From contig JAWKLZ010000002.1 in the NCBI GenBank assembly GCA_041392475.1, forward strand, positions 434,001 through 498,000: a stretch of 64,000 nt of DNA, in the 5' to 3' direction. Below the pieces are notes generated by a model, which did no database searches, was not told the origin of the DNA, and saw only the letters and a list, made by a program, of their open reading frames with translations. Below, in pieces: positions 45,373 to 53,171 of this stretch; the first letter of the stretch is position 1, and each line of letters begins with the position of its first letter. The translations under genes and the position numbers were made by a program. Origin of the DNA: Chitinophagales bacterium (lineage in GTDB: Bacteria > Bacteroidota > Bacteroidia > Chitinophagales > UBA2359).

Positions 45373-45759
45373 CTATGCTGCCATCTGACTATGCCCTTGG
45401 TTATTAGTAATCAATCGTTTGGTTCTAATTACCAATTCATTAGGTCTATAAGGTTTTTGAACAAAATCACTTGCTCCCAAGTCAAAGACATCTACAATCG
45501 TTTGTTCCAAGCCTACATTTGACAAAACCAAAATTGGAACACTGCTGCTGCAATTTTTTCGAATATACGTAATCAACTCGAAGCCTGTCGAAAAAGGCAT
45601 ATAAAGGTCAGTAATGACCATATCTGGTTTTTCTGATTCAAAAAGTTCAATGGCTTGCTGCCCATCTATCGCTGCAATTACTTCATAACCTGCTTTTTTC
45701 ATTTTAAAAACCAATGCTTTCAATATCATTGGTTGGTCTTCTGCAATAAGAACTTTCAT
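45373..45759 (-). CDS. Single-domain response regulator (receiver only), copy 2
   Basis: A 128-residue receiver starting at ATG 45759 (MKVLIAEDQPMILKALVFKM). The longer open frame to 45822 adds residues not seen in the paralogue. Asp51, Ser80 and Lys102 are conserved. It is very similar to the downstream regulator, differing mainly in surface residues and a short C-terminal tail (NNQGHSQMAA). It is first in the cluster and separated from copy 1 by 111 bases, so the two could have separate promoters. Confidence 0.92.
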   Translation of the reverse strand: MKVLIAEDQPMILKALVFKMKKAGYEVIAAIDGQQAIELFESEKPDMVITDLYMPFSTGFELITYIRKNCSSSVPILVLSNVGLEQTIVDVFDLGASDFVQKPYRPNELVIRTKRLITNNQGHSQMAA

Positions 45760-46273
45760 ATAATTAATCATTTGTTGGTATATAACTCTTCCATCTACTT
45801 CAATCTGTTTTTTTTGAAGCAATAGTAGTAGCTAAGTTTAAAGTTGTGTTGTTTGAAAAAACTTGATTAGGAGTAAGTAGTGTCCATCACCAAAGGTCAA
45901 TTTCCTACTTGCTATAAACTAAGCAAGCTACGTGCCAATTTTAAAGAAGTTCCCTTTTTTTTAAGACAAAATGTTTTTTTGACATTTCTATGATTTTAAC
46001 CTTGACAACCTGCTTATTATAATCATATTTGTGACTGTGCTACAAAGAAAAAGTAACAGTAAAAAATGGTCATTTAACAAAATCTGTGAAATGAGACTCC
46101 ACAAAAATTGTCAAAGAACCGAAAAATTTAAACTGCTGATTAAATGCGTAACACCATTTTGCAGAAATACAGCAGAATAGCACAAGAAATAAAGTTTTCT
46201 GCAAAAAATCAATTTTATCAATGACCGAAGTCATACAACAAACAAGCAAAATAAGCGACTTTTGCTTACCATT
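45760..46273. other. Divergent regulatory region between the regulators and the copper ATPase
   Basis: About 500 AT-rich bases separate two divergent transcripts. I see no gene. A 14-bp palindrome (46221-46234) and a promoter-like element (46257-46264) lie near the ATPase start. The regulator promoter is not obvious. Confidence 0.5.
46221..46234 (+). promoter_or_regulatory. CRP/FNR-like palindrome upstream of the copper ATPase gene
   Basis: ATGACCGAAGTCAT has two perfect 5-base arms around a 4-base spacer, the geometry of CRP/FNR-family operators. If the weak -7 box GACTTTTG at 46257-46264 is used, the site centre lies about 43 bases before the start of transcription, a typical activator position. 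Confidence 0.35.
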
Positions 46274-48757
46274 ATGAAGACACAAACAATCCAACATATC
46301 GAAACTTCACACATGCAGACACCCGACTGCTATCACTGTGGTTTGACCTGCAAAGACACCAGTATTTCTACTAGCAGCCCAACTTCAGAAAACCCTTTGT
46401 ACTTCTGTTGCGAAGGCTGCAAAAGCGTCTATGAAATACTCGAAGGCAATGGGTTGTGTACTTACTACCAATTGAAGGAAGGCGAAGAACACCTTTCTGT
46501 AAACACCTTTTTCGCAGATCAATACGATTTTTTAGATCTTCCTGAAGTCCGCCATAAGTTGATAGATTTTTCAGATGACCAACAAACCAAAATTACTTTT
46601 TCGATTCCCAACATGCACTGCACAGCCTGTATTTGGCTCTTAGAAAACCTCCGAAAAATACAGCCCGCAGTGTTGCAATCTAAGGTTAACTTCATAAAAA
46701 AGGAGCTTTATGTTCAGTTTCATGAAAGTCAACTATCCCTCAAGTCCTTGGTGCAAATGTTGGCGCAAATTGGTTACGAACCCAGCATCAACCTCAACTC
46801 ACTCAGTGAAAAACAAACGGAAGCGGTCGGTTTAGGTAAGGTATTTTACTACAAGTTGGGAATTGCAGGTTTTTGTTTTGGCAATATCATGCTCTTGAGT
46901 TTCCCCGAATACTTGGGACTGGACAAGACCTTTGATGCCGATTTTCACCAGTTTTTTGGCTACCTCAATTTGGGGCTGGCCATGCCTGTGGTGGCTTACA
47001 GTGCATCGAACTACTTTCAATCCGCATGGAACGGTATTCGCCGAGGTAATTTACCGATTGATGTGCCTATTTCTTTGGGAATCTTGTCTTTATTGCTGCA
47101 AAGCATGCTAGAGATAATCTCACAATCAGGGGCGGGATATTTGGATTCTTTGGCGGGTTTGATATTTTTTCTGTTGATTGGACGTTGGTTTCAGCAAAAG
47201 ACTTACGGACGAATTTCCTTTGAACGGGATTACCAATCCTATTTTCCGATTGCAGCTATTCGACGGGAAGAAGGAATCGAAAAAAGCGTACCGATTGACC
47301 AATTGCAGGAAAACGACCTGATTGTGGTTCGCAGTCAATCCTTGATTCCTGCCGATGGAATTTTGTGGAAAGGCGAGGCAAGGATTGATTACAGTTTTGT
47401 GACGGGCGAAGCAGAGGCGGTGAAGGTAGAAGCAGGTAAAACAATTTTTGCAGGAGGACGGCAATTGGGGCAGGCGATAGAATTGAAACTCACCAAAAAA
47501 GTATCGCAGAGTTATCTCACCCAATTGTGGAACAATTCAGCTTTTGATAAGGATTATACGACTACAAAGGAAGAACAATCGCTGAGTTTACTTGCCGATA
47601 AAATAGTGCCATTTTTCACCCCCACGATTTTGCTGATTGCCTCAATTGCAGGACTTTATTGGTGGTCAGTTGTGGGTTTTGCCAAGGCGGTTCAAATATT
47701 TGCAGCCGTGTTGATTATCGCCTGCCCTTGTGCTTTGGCTTTGGCAACGCCTTTCACGCTTGGCAATGCTTTGCGGATTTTGGGGCGAATGGGTTTTTAT
47801 GTCCGAAATACGGCAGTCGTTGAACATTTAGCGGCAATTGACCATATCGTTTTCGATAAAACAGGCACGATTACCCAATCTCAAAACAATGCTGTTCTAT
47901 ATGTTGGAAAGCCTTTGACCGTCAATGAAAAGCAAATGATTCGCACATTGACCCGACAATCGGCGCATCCTATCAGCCGCCAAATTTGTGAGTCATTGCA
48001 GCAGGATGCTCCTATTTTAGAATTGGCTATTTTTGGAGAAAGTGCAGGGAAGGGAATTGAAGGAGAAATAGAGGGGCAAAGGTTAAAAATTGGTAATGCG
48101 GCTTTTGTGGGTGAAGCGGTTTATGATCTATTTTCCCCCAATGAAACCCACGCTTTTGTGAGCTTCAATGGCGAAACAAAGGGCTATTATAGTTTCTCCA
48201 ATGCTTATCGAGAGGGCTTAAAGGAGGTCATTGAAGGGCTGCAAAAAGGTCATCAAATTTCAGTGATTTCAGGCGATAAAGACACCGAACGGACAAATTT
48301 GCAGCAGTTATTCGGAAAGGACGCAGTGTTGCTTTTTGAACAATCTCCTCAAAACAAACTGGATTACATTGAGGCTTTGCAGCAAAAAGGGCAAAGGGTG
48401 GTGATGATTGGTGATGGACTGAACGATGCGGGGGCTTTGCAGCAAGCGAATGTTGGCATTGCAGTTTCCGAGAACATCAACAATTTCAGCCCCGCTTGTG
48501 ATGTGATAGTGGAAGCAAAACGATTTGGACAATTAGTTGATTTTGTGACGTATAGCGAGGAGGTGGTGAAGGTAGTGAAAGGGGCATTTGTGCTGTCGTT
48601 TTTGTATAACTTTATTGGGATAGGCTTTGCGGTTCAGGGTTTCTTGTCGCCAATTGTAGCGGCGATTTTGATGCCCTTGAGTTCGATTACAGTGGTAGTA
48701 TTTGGGGTGGGGGTAAGCTATTTTAAGTCAAACGTTTTGAATAGGGATTCGATTTAA
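46274..48757 (+). CDS. CcoI/CopA2-type copper-translocating P-type ATPase
   Basis: An 827-residue inner-membrane pump. The N-terminus has the CcoI-type cysteine motif (CYHCGLTC at about 19-26 and FCCEGC at 44-49), then a heavy-metal-associated domain with MHCTAC (Cys116, Cys119). The P1B core is complete: TGEAEAV, CPCALA (484-489) in the ion-binding helix, DKTGT (phosphorylated Asp528) and GDGLND (714-719). CcoI/FixI pumps supply copper to cbb3-type cytochrome oxidase. The oxidase genes are not in this window. The ATG at 46274 is preferred to the TTG at 46262. Confidence 0.93.
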   Translation: MKTQTIQHIETSHMQTPDCYHCGLTCKDTSISTSSPTSENPLYFCCEGCKSVYEILEGNGLCTYYQLKEGEEHLSVNTFFADQYDFLDLPEVRHKLIDFSDDQQTKITFSIPNMHCTACIWLLENLRKIQPAVLQSKVNFIKKELYVQFHESQLSLKSLVQMLAQIGYEPSINLNSLSEKQTEAVGLGKVFYYKLGIAGFCFGNIMLLSFPEYLGLDKTFDADFHQFFGYLNLGLAMPVVAYSASNYFQSAWNGIRRGNLPIDVPISLGILSLLLQSMLEIISQSGAGYLDSLAGLIFFLLIGRWFQQKTYGRISFERDYQSYFPIAAIRREEGIEKSVPIDQLQENDLIVVRSQSLIPADGILWKGEARIDYSFVTGEAEAVKVEAGKTIFAGGRQLGQAIELKLTKKVSQSYLTQLWNNSAFDKDYTTTKEEQSLSLLADKIVPFFTPTILLIASIAGLYWWSVVGFAKAVQIFAAVLIIACPCALALATPFTLGNALRILGRMGFYVRNTAVVEHLAAIDHIVFDKTGTITQSQNNAVLYVGKPLTVNEKQMIRTLTRQSAHPISRQICESLQQDAPILELAIFGESAGKGIEGEIEGQRLKIGNAAFVGEAVYDLFSPNETHAFVSFNGETKGYYSFSNAYREGLKEVIEGLQKGHQISVISGDKDTERTNLQQLFGKDAVLLFEQSPQNKLDYIEALQQKGQRVVMIGDGLNDAGALQQANVGIAVSENINNFSPACDVIVEAKRFGQLVDFVTYSEEVVKVVKGAFVLSFLYNFIGIGFAVQGFLSPIVAAILMPLSSITVVVFGVGVSYFKSNVLNRDSI

Positions 48758-48765
48758 GATAAATC

Positions 48766-48800
48766 ATATTTGATATTTGATATTTGATATTTTATATTTT
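48766..48800. repeat. Short ATATTTG tandem repeat
   Basis: Three exact 7-bp ATATTTG units (48766-48786) followed by a degenerate continuation to about 48800, in the AT-rich gap after the ATPase gene. No function is apparent. Confidence 0.7.
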
Positions 48801-48874
48801 TAATGTCACATATCTAAAATCCTGTAATCGTGCATCTTAAATTCGTGCATTAGTAAGAAGGAAATGTAAAGAGT

Positions 48875-49300
48875 ATGAGCAAAATCACTTTGATAGCCTC
48901 CACCTTTATTTGGTGCGGTTTGTTGTTGGGCATCTCCTTTATGGAAGCTCCTTTGAAGTTTCAAGCTCCGAATATCACCCTCGAATTGGGTTTGGGCATT
49001 GGTCAATTGGTGTTCGGTGTACTGAACAAAATGGAACTGGTTTTGGCGGTTTTGATTGCAGGCTCTTTGTGGATGATAAAACCGAGCAAAAGAATCAATA
49101 TCGCTTATGGCATCATTATCGCCATTTTGTTGGTACAAACTTTTGTGCTGCTTCCCTTTTTGAGCGAGCGAATTGTGATGATTCAAAATGGACAAATGCC
49201 ACCTCAATCGCCTATGCACTGGTACTATATTGTGGCGGAAGTCGTCAAATTGGGGCTATTGCTATTTGGAGGGATTGCTTTCTTGAAATCTTGGAGATGA
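48875..49300 (+). CDS. Four-helix membrane protein
   Basis: A 141-residue protein with four hydrophobic helices. The loop after helix 1 contains GISFMEAPLKFQAPNITLEL, followed by GLGIGQLVFG. Similar proteins occur in Bacteroidota near respiration or globin genes, but I know of no function. The helices have no heme-binding His pair that I can assign. It lies between the copper ATPase and the truncated hemoglobin genes in the same direction, which suggests a shared role in oxygen-limited respiration or nitrosative stress (inference). Confidence 0.7.
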   Translation: MSKITLIASTFIWCGLLLGISFMEAPLKFQAPNITLELGLGIGQLVFGVLNKMELVLAVLIAGSLWMIKPSKRINIAYGIIIAILLVQTFVLLPFLSERIVMIQNGQMPPQSPMHWYYIVAEVVKLGLLLFGGIAFLKSWR

Positions 49301-49377
49301 AACTTTTGAAGTTTTCTATGTAAAATTCACTCCTACAATGAGGCTGAAATTCTTGTAAAAATAAACTTCAAAAGTTT
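49299..49377. repeat. Paired inverted repeat of the ACTTC type, copy 3
   Basis: AAACTTTTGAAGTTT (49299-49313) and AAACTTCAAAAGTTT (49363-49377) are exact 15-bp inverted arms, and each arm is itself almost palindromic. The first arm begins inside the stop-codon region of the membrane protein gene; the second ends just before the truncated hemoglobin start at 49395. Confidence 0.8.
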
Positions 49378-49394
49378 TCAAAAATACGGTAGAA

Positions 49395-49796
49395 ATGAAC
49401 ACGAAAAAAGCCATTGAAGGTCGAGCAGATATTAAAGTCTTGATTGATGATTTTTATACGAAGGTGAGGGAGGATGAAGTGATTGGTCATTTTTTTACGG
49501 AAGTGGTGCAGCTTTCGTGGGAACATCATATTCCTGTGATGTACGATTTTTGGGAGGCGGTTTTGTTTGGTGTGGGCGGTTACAAGGGCAATCCTGTATT
49601 GAAACACATTGCTTTGCACCAAAAAGAAGCCTTGACTCAAGCGCATTTTAGTCAATGGAAAAAGTTGTTTTTCGAGACTTTGGACGCACATTTTGAAGGA
49701 GAAAAAGTGGAGGACGCAAAGAAGAAAGTCGAAATGATGGAGCGTTTGATGTTGTATAAAATTGAAGCGAGTGAGAGTCGTTTTTTTGTGCAGTGA
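49395..49796 (+). CDS. Group III truncated hemoglobin
   Basis: A 133-residue globin. Group III features are visible: Tyr21 (B10) in DDFYTKVRED, the FTEV segment, Trp53 in YDFWEAVLFG, the probable proximal heme-ligand His71 in NPVLKHIALH, and the G-helix HFSQWKKLFFETLD with Trp88. These proteins bind oxygen or nitric oxide and are tied to redox or nitrosative stress in bacteria such as Campylobacter. It follows the copper ATPase and a membrane protein, a grouping that fits microaerobic respiration. Confidence 0.92.
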   Translation: MNTKKAIEGRADIKVLIDDFYTKVREDEVIGHFFTEVVQLSWEHHIPVMYDFWEAVLFGVGGYKGNPVLKHIALHQKEALTQAHFSQWKKLFFETLDAHFEGEKVEDAKKKVEMMERLMLYKIEASESRFFVQ

Positions 49797-49880
49797 GAAA
49801 TTGAAGCATAAAGTGTCGGTATTGAAGGTAGTAAAAGCTGAGGGTAAAGCGTTTGTCGAAAAAATAGTGATTTTTGACTT

Positions 49881-49916
49881 TTTGAAAGGGAAAGAAAAAT
49901 CCTTTTGCTAATTTTA
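49881..49916 (+). promoter_or_regulatory. Putative promoter of jetA
   Basis: TTTG at 49881-49884 and TAATTTTA at 49909-49916 (one mismatch to TAnnTTTG) are separated by 24 bp. The jetA ATG follows at 49949. Confidence 0.4.
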
Positions 49917-49948
49917 CCCCTTCAATACTTCAATAGAAACAGCATCCC

Positions 49949-51430
49949 ATGAAATATGATGAGGTCAAAGGCTTGATAGCCAACTCTCCTACTATCAAAA
50001 TGTTGCGTGCTTTTAGTGCGCCATTGATTATCAGTTTTTTGTACCAAGAATTCAAACAAAAAAATCGCATTGCCATTTCGAGTTACGAATTAATCAACCG
50101 ATTGGCGGATACCATCGAACTCTTGGATAGCAATGAGTTGAGTTATTTAGGAACAGAAGAAACCGACCCTTTGGCATTGGCACAACGCTACATTGCCGCT
50201 TGGTGTCACGAAGACAACCGTTATCTGACCCGCTATCCCGATGAAAATGGCGAACCAATTCACGAATTGACCTCACACACCGAAAAGGTTTTTCAGTGGA
50301 TGGACACCCTAAAAAAACGGGAATTTGTCGGCACAGAATCCCGCTTCAAAGACATCTACCGACTGCTTCGTGAACTCATCGAAAACTCCAAAGCCGACCC
50401 CAAACAAAAAATCGCCCAATTGGAGGCCCAACGGGATGAACTGACCCAACAAATCCGCCAAATCAAACGCTCTGGAAAAGTCGAAATCTTCAATGATACC
50501 CAAATCAAGGAACGTTTCTACAATGTCAACAAAGTGGCTCGTGAACTACTCTCCGACTTCAAAGAGGTGGAACACAACTTCAAAGACATCACCCTCGAAA
50601 TCTACAAGAAACAAACTCAGGTCGATGTGAACAAAGGGCAGATTTTGGGCTACGCTTTGGACGCAACGGACGAATTGAAGGACTCTGACCAGGGGAAAAG
50701 TTTCTATGCTTTTTGGCAGTTTTTGGTGGCGGACAACAAACAGGATGAACTCTTGGAATTGATTGAACAAATGTATGATTTGCTCCGCCAAAGAGACATC
50801 CATTATGCTGACAATTTCCTCCGAAAAATCAAGGTTTACTTACATGGCGCAGGACAGAAGGTGATAGATTCCAACCGTTTATTGGCAGACAAGTTGAGCC
50901 GAATTTTGGTAGAACGAGATATTTTGGAGCGCAAACGTGCCATTGAAGTCATCAGTGCTATCAAAAATTTTGCGATGGAAAACCCCGAAAAATTCAGTGG
51001 GAAACGCAGGTTTATCAGCATTGAAGACCTGCCCGATATCAACTTACCAATGGAACGTCCTTTGGGTGAAAAACCACAAGAGGCCACCTTCCGCAATCAA
51101 CCGACCGAACTGGGTAGCAATAAATTTGAAGAGGCTGAATTGAGCATCTTGTTTGACCAATTCGAGATGAACCGCCAAGAATTAGAGCAGAACATTGCCG
51201 ATTTATTGAAGTACCACGCCCAAGTTACCCTTTCGCAAGTGGTGGAATATTACCCGATTCAAAACGGTTTGGCAGAAGTGATTACCTATTTTTCGATTGC
51301 TTCAAAGTCGAAGAAACACTTGATTAATACAGAAATTAGTGAGGAAATTGCTTGGAAGATGGAAGGAAAAGGAGAGGAGGATAGTAGTCGGAAGGAGATT
51401 CGGTTGCCGCAATTGGTGTATGTAAGGTAG
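49949..51430 (+). CDS. jetA: Wadjet type I protein JetA (DUF3375)
   Basis: A 493-residue DUF3375 protein. JetA is the kleisin-like subunit (MukF/MksF relative) that bridges the heads of the SMC protein JetC and binds JetB. The N-terminal winged-helix region (KMLRAFSAPLIISFLYQEFK) is clear. A coiled-coil section follows at about 145-200, and the C-terminal LSQVVEYYPIQNGLAEVITY matches the family. Wadjet complexes extrude DNA loops and cleave small circular DNA, which limits plasmid uptake. It is the first gene of the island. The gene shows normal length and no disruption. Confidence 0.92.
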   Translation: MKYDEVKGLIANSPTIKMLRAFSAPLIISFLYQEFKQKNRIAISSYELINRLADTIELLDSNELSYLGTEETDPLALAQRYIAAWCHEDNRYLTRYPDENGEPIHELTSHTEKVFQWMDTLKKREFVGTESRFKDIYRLLRELIENSKADPKQKIAQLEAQRDELTQQIRQIKRSGKVEIFNDTQIKERFYNVNKVARELLSDFKEVEHNFKDITLEIYKKQTQVDVNKGQILGYALDATDELKDSDQGKSFYAFWQFLVADNKQDELLELIEQMYDLLRQRDIHYADNFLRKIKVYLHGAGQKVIDSNRLLADKLSRILVERDILERKRAIEVISAIKNFAMENPEKFSGKRRFISIEDLPDINLPMERPLGEKPQEATFRNQPTELGSNKFEEAELSILFDQFEMNRQELEQNIADLLKYHAQVTLSQVVEYYPIQNGLAEVITYFSIASKSKKHLINTEISEEIAWKMEGKGEEDSSRKEIRLPQLVYVR

Positions 51431-51485
51431 GTTGTGTTTGTGAATTCCATTTTTCAAAATCTAATTTATTGATTAATAGCCAACA

Positions 51486-52424
51486 ATGAACCCAAAACAG
51501 CCGCATGATAAATTTTTCAAAGAGACTTTTTCAAGAAAAGAGGTTGCACGAGATTATATAGACCAATTCTTACCTGCTGATATTTCTGAAAACCTTGACT
51601 TAAGAACGCTCCAATTATCTGAAACTTCGCATATTGATGAAGAATTACAGGAACATTTATCTGATATTGTTTACTATTGCCGTTGGAAATCGAAGGTGAA
51701 TGTAAGAGTTAGTTTGTTGTTTGAACACAAAAGTTATCCAGAGAAATATCCTCATTTACAACTACTTCGCTACTTGTCGGGAACTTGGGAATATGATTTG
51801 CGAGAACAACAAACTTTGACTGTGACGATTCCTATTATTGTGTATCATGGCAAGAAGAAATGGAACTATAAATCTTTCCCAGCCTATTTCCCGATTTCAA
51901 AAATAGGAACAGAAGGCCCACTAACCCGTTATATTCCGAAATTCGATTACCACCTCACCGACTTGACTCATTATACAGATGAGCAGTTATTGGCATTGAA
52001 AATGGGATATTTGGTCAATACCTTATTGGCTCTCAAACACAGACGAGAGGATGCCTATATCAAAGCCCATTTTGAACGTTTATTTGTGTATGCAGAACAA
52101 TATTTGGAAAGTGAAAGAGGTAGAAACTTTTTGGAAATTGTGGTTGTTTATATCCTACAAACCACCGAGCTAAACCGCAAAGAAATAGTAGGTTTGGTTC
52201 AAAAATTACCTAAACAATTAAATGATTTGACTATGAGTACTTATGATATGATTCTTTTGGAAGGAGAAAAAAAAGGCAGAAAAGAAGGAAAAATAGAAGC
52301 AATCAAAACAACAGTAATCCGAATGATTCGCAAATTTCCAAAATGGTCGAATGAAGAAATTTCAGAATTAACGGGAGCTTCAGTTAATTTTGTAGAGAAG
52401 ATTCGGAAGGAATTGAAGAAATAA
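51486..52424 (+). CDS. Rpn-family PD-(D/E)XK nuclease / Transposase_31-like protein
   Basis: A 312-residue protein starting NPKQPHDKFFKETFS, the signature of Rpn (recombination-promoting nuclease) proteins, formerly called Transposase_31. The catalytic residues of the PD-(D/E)XK fold are visible: Asp60 (LSDIVYY), then Glu80 and Lys82 in LLFEHKSY. The C-terminal third has a charged segment (EGEKKGRKEGKIEAIK) and a helix-turn-helix-like end. Rpn proteins are dispersed nucleases. Here the gene separates jetA from jetB with 55 and 48 base gaps, in the same direction, so it may be carried along in the Wadjet transcript. Confidence 0.88.
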   Translation: MNPKQPHDKFFKETFSRKEVARDYIDQFLPADISENLDLRTLQLSETSHIDEELQEHLSDIVYYCRWKSKVNVRVSLLFEHKSYPEKYPHLQLLRYLSGTWEYDLREQQTLTVTIPIIVYHGKKKWNYKSFPAYFPISKIGTEGPLTRYIPKFDYHLTDLTHYTDEQLLALKMGYLVNTLLALKHRREDAYIKAHFERLFVYAEQYLESERGRNFLEIVVVYILQTTELNRKEIVGLVQKLPKQLNDLTMSTYDMILLEGEKKGRKEGKIEAIKTTVIRMIRKFPKWSNEEISELTGASVNFVEKIRKELKK

Positions 52425-52437
52425 TTTCAGTTTTACC

Positions 52438-52445
52438 TAATTTTG
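52438..52445 (+). promoter_or_regulatory. Putative -7 promoter box for jetB
   Basis: TAATTTTG at 52438-52445 matches TAnnTTTG and lies 28 bases before the ATG at 52473. If active, it supplies jetB independently of jetA and the Rpn gene. Confidence 0.45.
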
Positions 52446-52472
52446 CACCTTATTCACAAAGCCATAAATAAC

Positions 52473-53102
52473 ATGAATCCTTCAACTTCAATACCCCCCA
52501 ACACCGAATTCAACCTCTCCAACGATGCCATTCCTCCTTATTCAATCGTACTTGTAAAACTCTTACAAAGTGTCATTTACGATGAAGACCGCAAGCTTTG
52601 GAACTTGTTGATTACCTATCAGCACCAAATCCGCCAATATTTTGCCACCATCGGCGTAGAGTTGCACCTCAATGAGCAAGAAGGATTTGCGTTTTTGAGT
52701 CAACCCGAAGAAATCGACACCGAAACCAACAAAACGCCTCGTTTGGTGCGCCGAATGCCCTTGTCCTACGAAGTCACCTTATTGTGTGTCGTATTGCGGG
52801 AAGCATTGGAGGAATTTGATGTACGAAACACCGAATCCCGCAAACTATTCATCACCAATCAAGACCTCAAAGAACGCATCGAACTGTTCTTCAAAGACAA
52901 AGCCGACAAAGTTCGATTGTTGCAACGTTTTGACACCTATATCAATAGCGTTGTTAGTTTGGGATTTTTGAAGGAAGTGAAGGTGAGAGGTTTTGACGAC
53001 CAACTGAAAACTTATGAGGTGATGCGGGTCATTAAAGCAAAGGTGAGCAATGAAATTTTGGAGCAAATTCGGGAGAAAATGGAGAAGGGTGTTAAGAAAT
53101 AA
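52473..53102 (+). CDS. jetB: Wadjet type I protein JetB (DUF4194)
   Basis: A 209-residue DUF4194 protein, equivalent to MukE/MksE, made of two winged-helix domains that bind the JetA kleisin. Family-like segments include MPLSYEVTLLCVVLREALEE (about 90-109) and LQRFDTYINSVVSLGFLKEV (about 154-173). The ATG at 52473 is chosen over upstream TTG 52443 because the promoter-like box at 52438-52445 would overlap the longer start. It is followed by a convergent AAA ATPase gene, so jetC cannot be read on the same transcript without crossing that gene. Confidence 0.9.
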   Translation: MNPSTSIPPNTEFNLSNDAIPPYSIVLVKLLQSVIYDEDRKLWNLLITYQHQIRQYFATIGVELHLNEQEGFAFLSQPEEIDTETNKTPRLVRRMPLSYEVTLLCVVLREALEEFDVRNTESRKLFITNQDLKERIELFFKDKADKVRLLQRFDTYINSVVSLGFLKEVKVRGFDDQLKTYEVMRVIKAKVSNEILEQIREKMEKGVKK

Positions 53103-53171
53103 CCTATATTCAAGTGAAAAATGTAAGATAGTTTTTTTGCAAATGATGCCGATATTCATTTCGCATTTGAA

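Noticed and set aside
46070..46297. Minus-strand 75-codon frame upstream of the copper ATPase
   Set aside because: It overlaps the ATPase start and its promoter region. There is no family resemblance.
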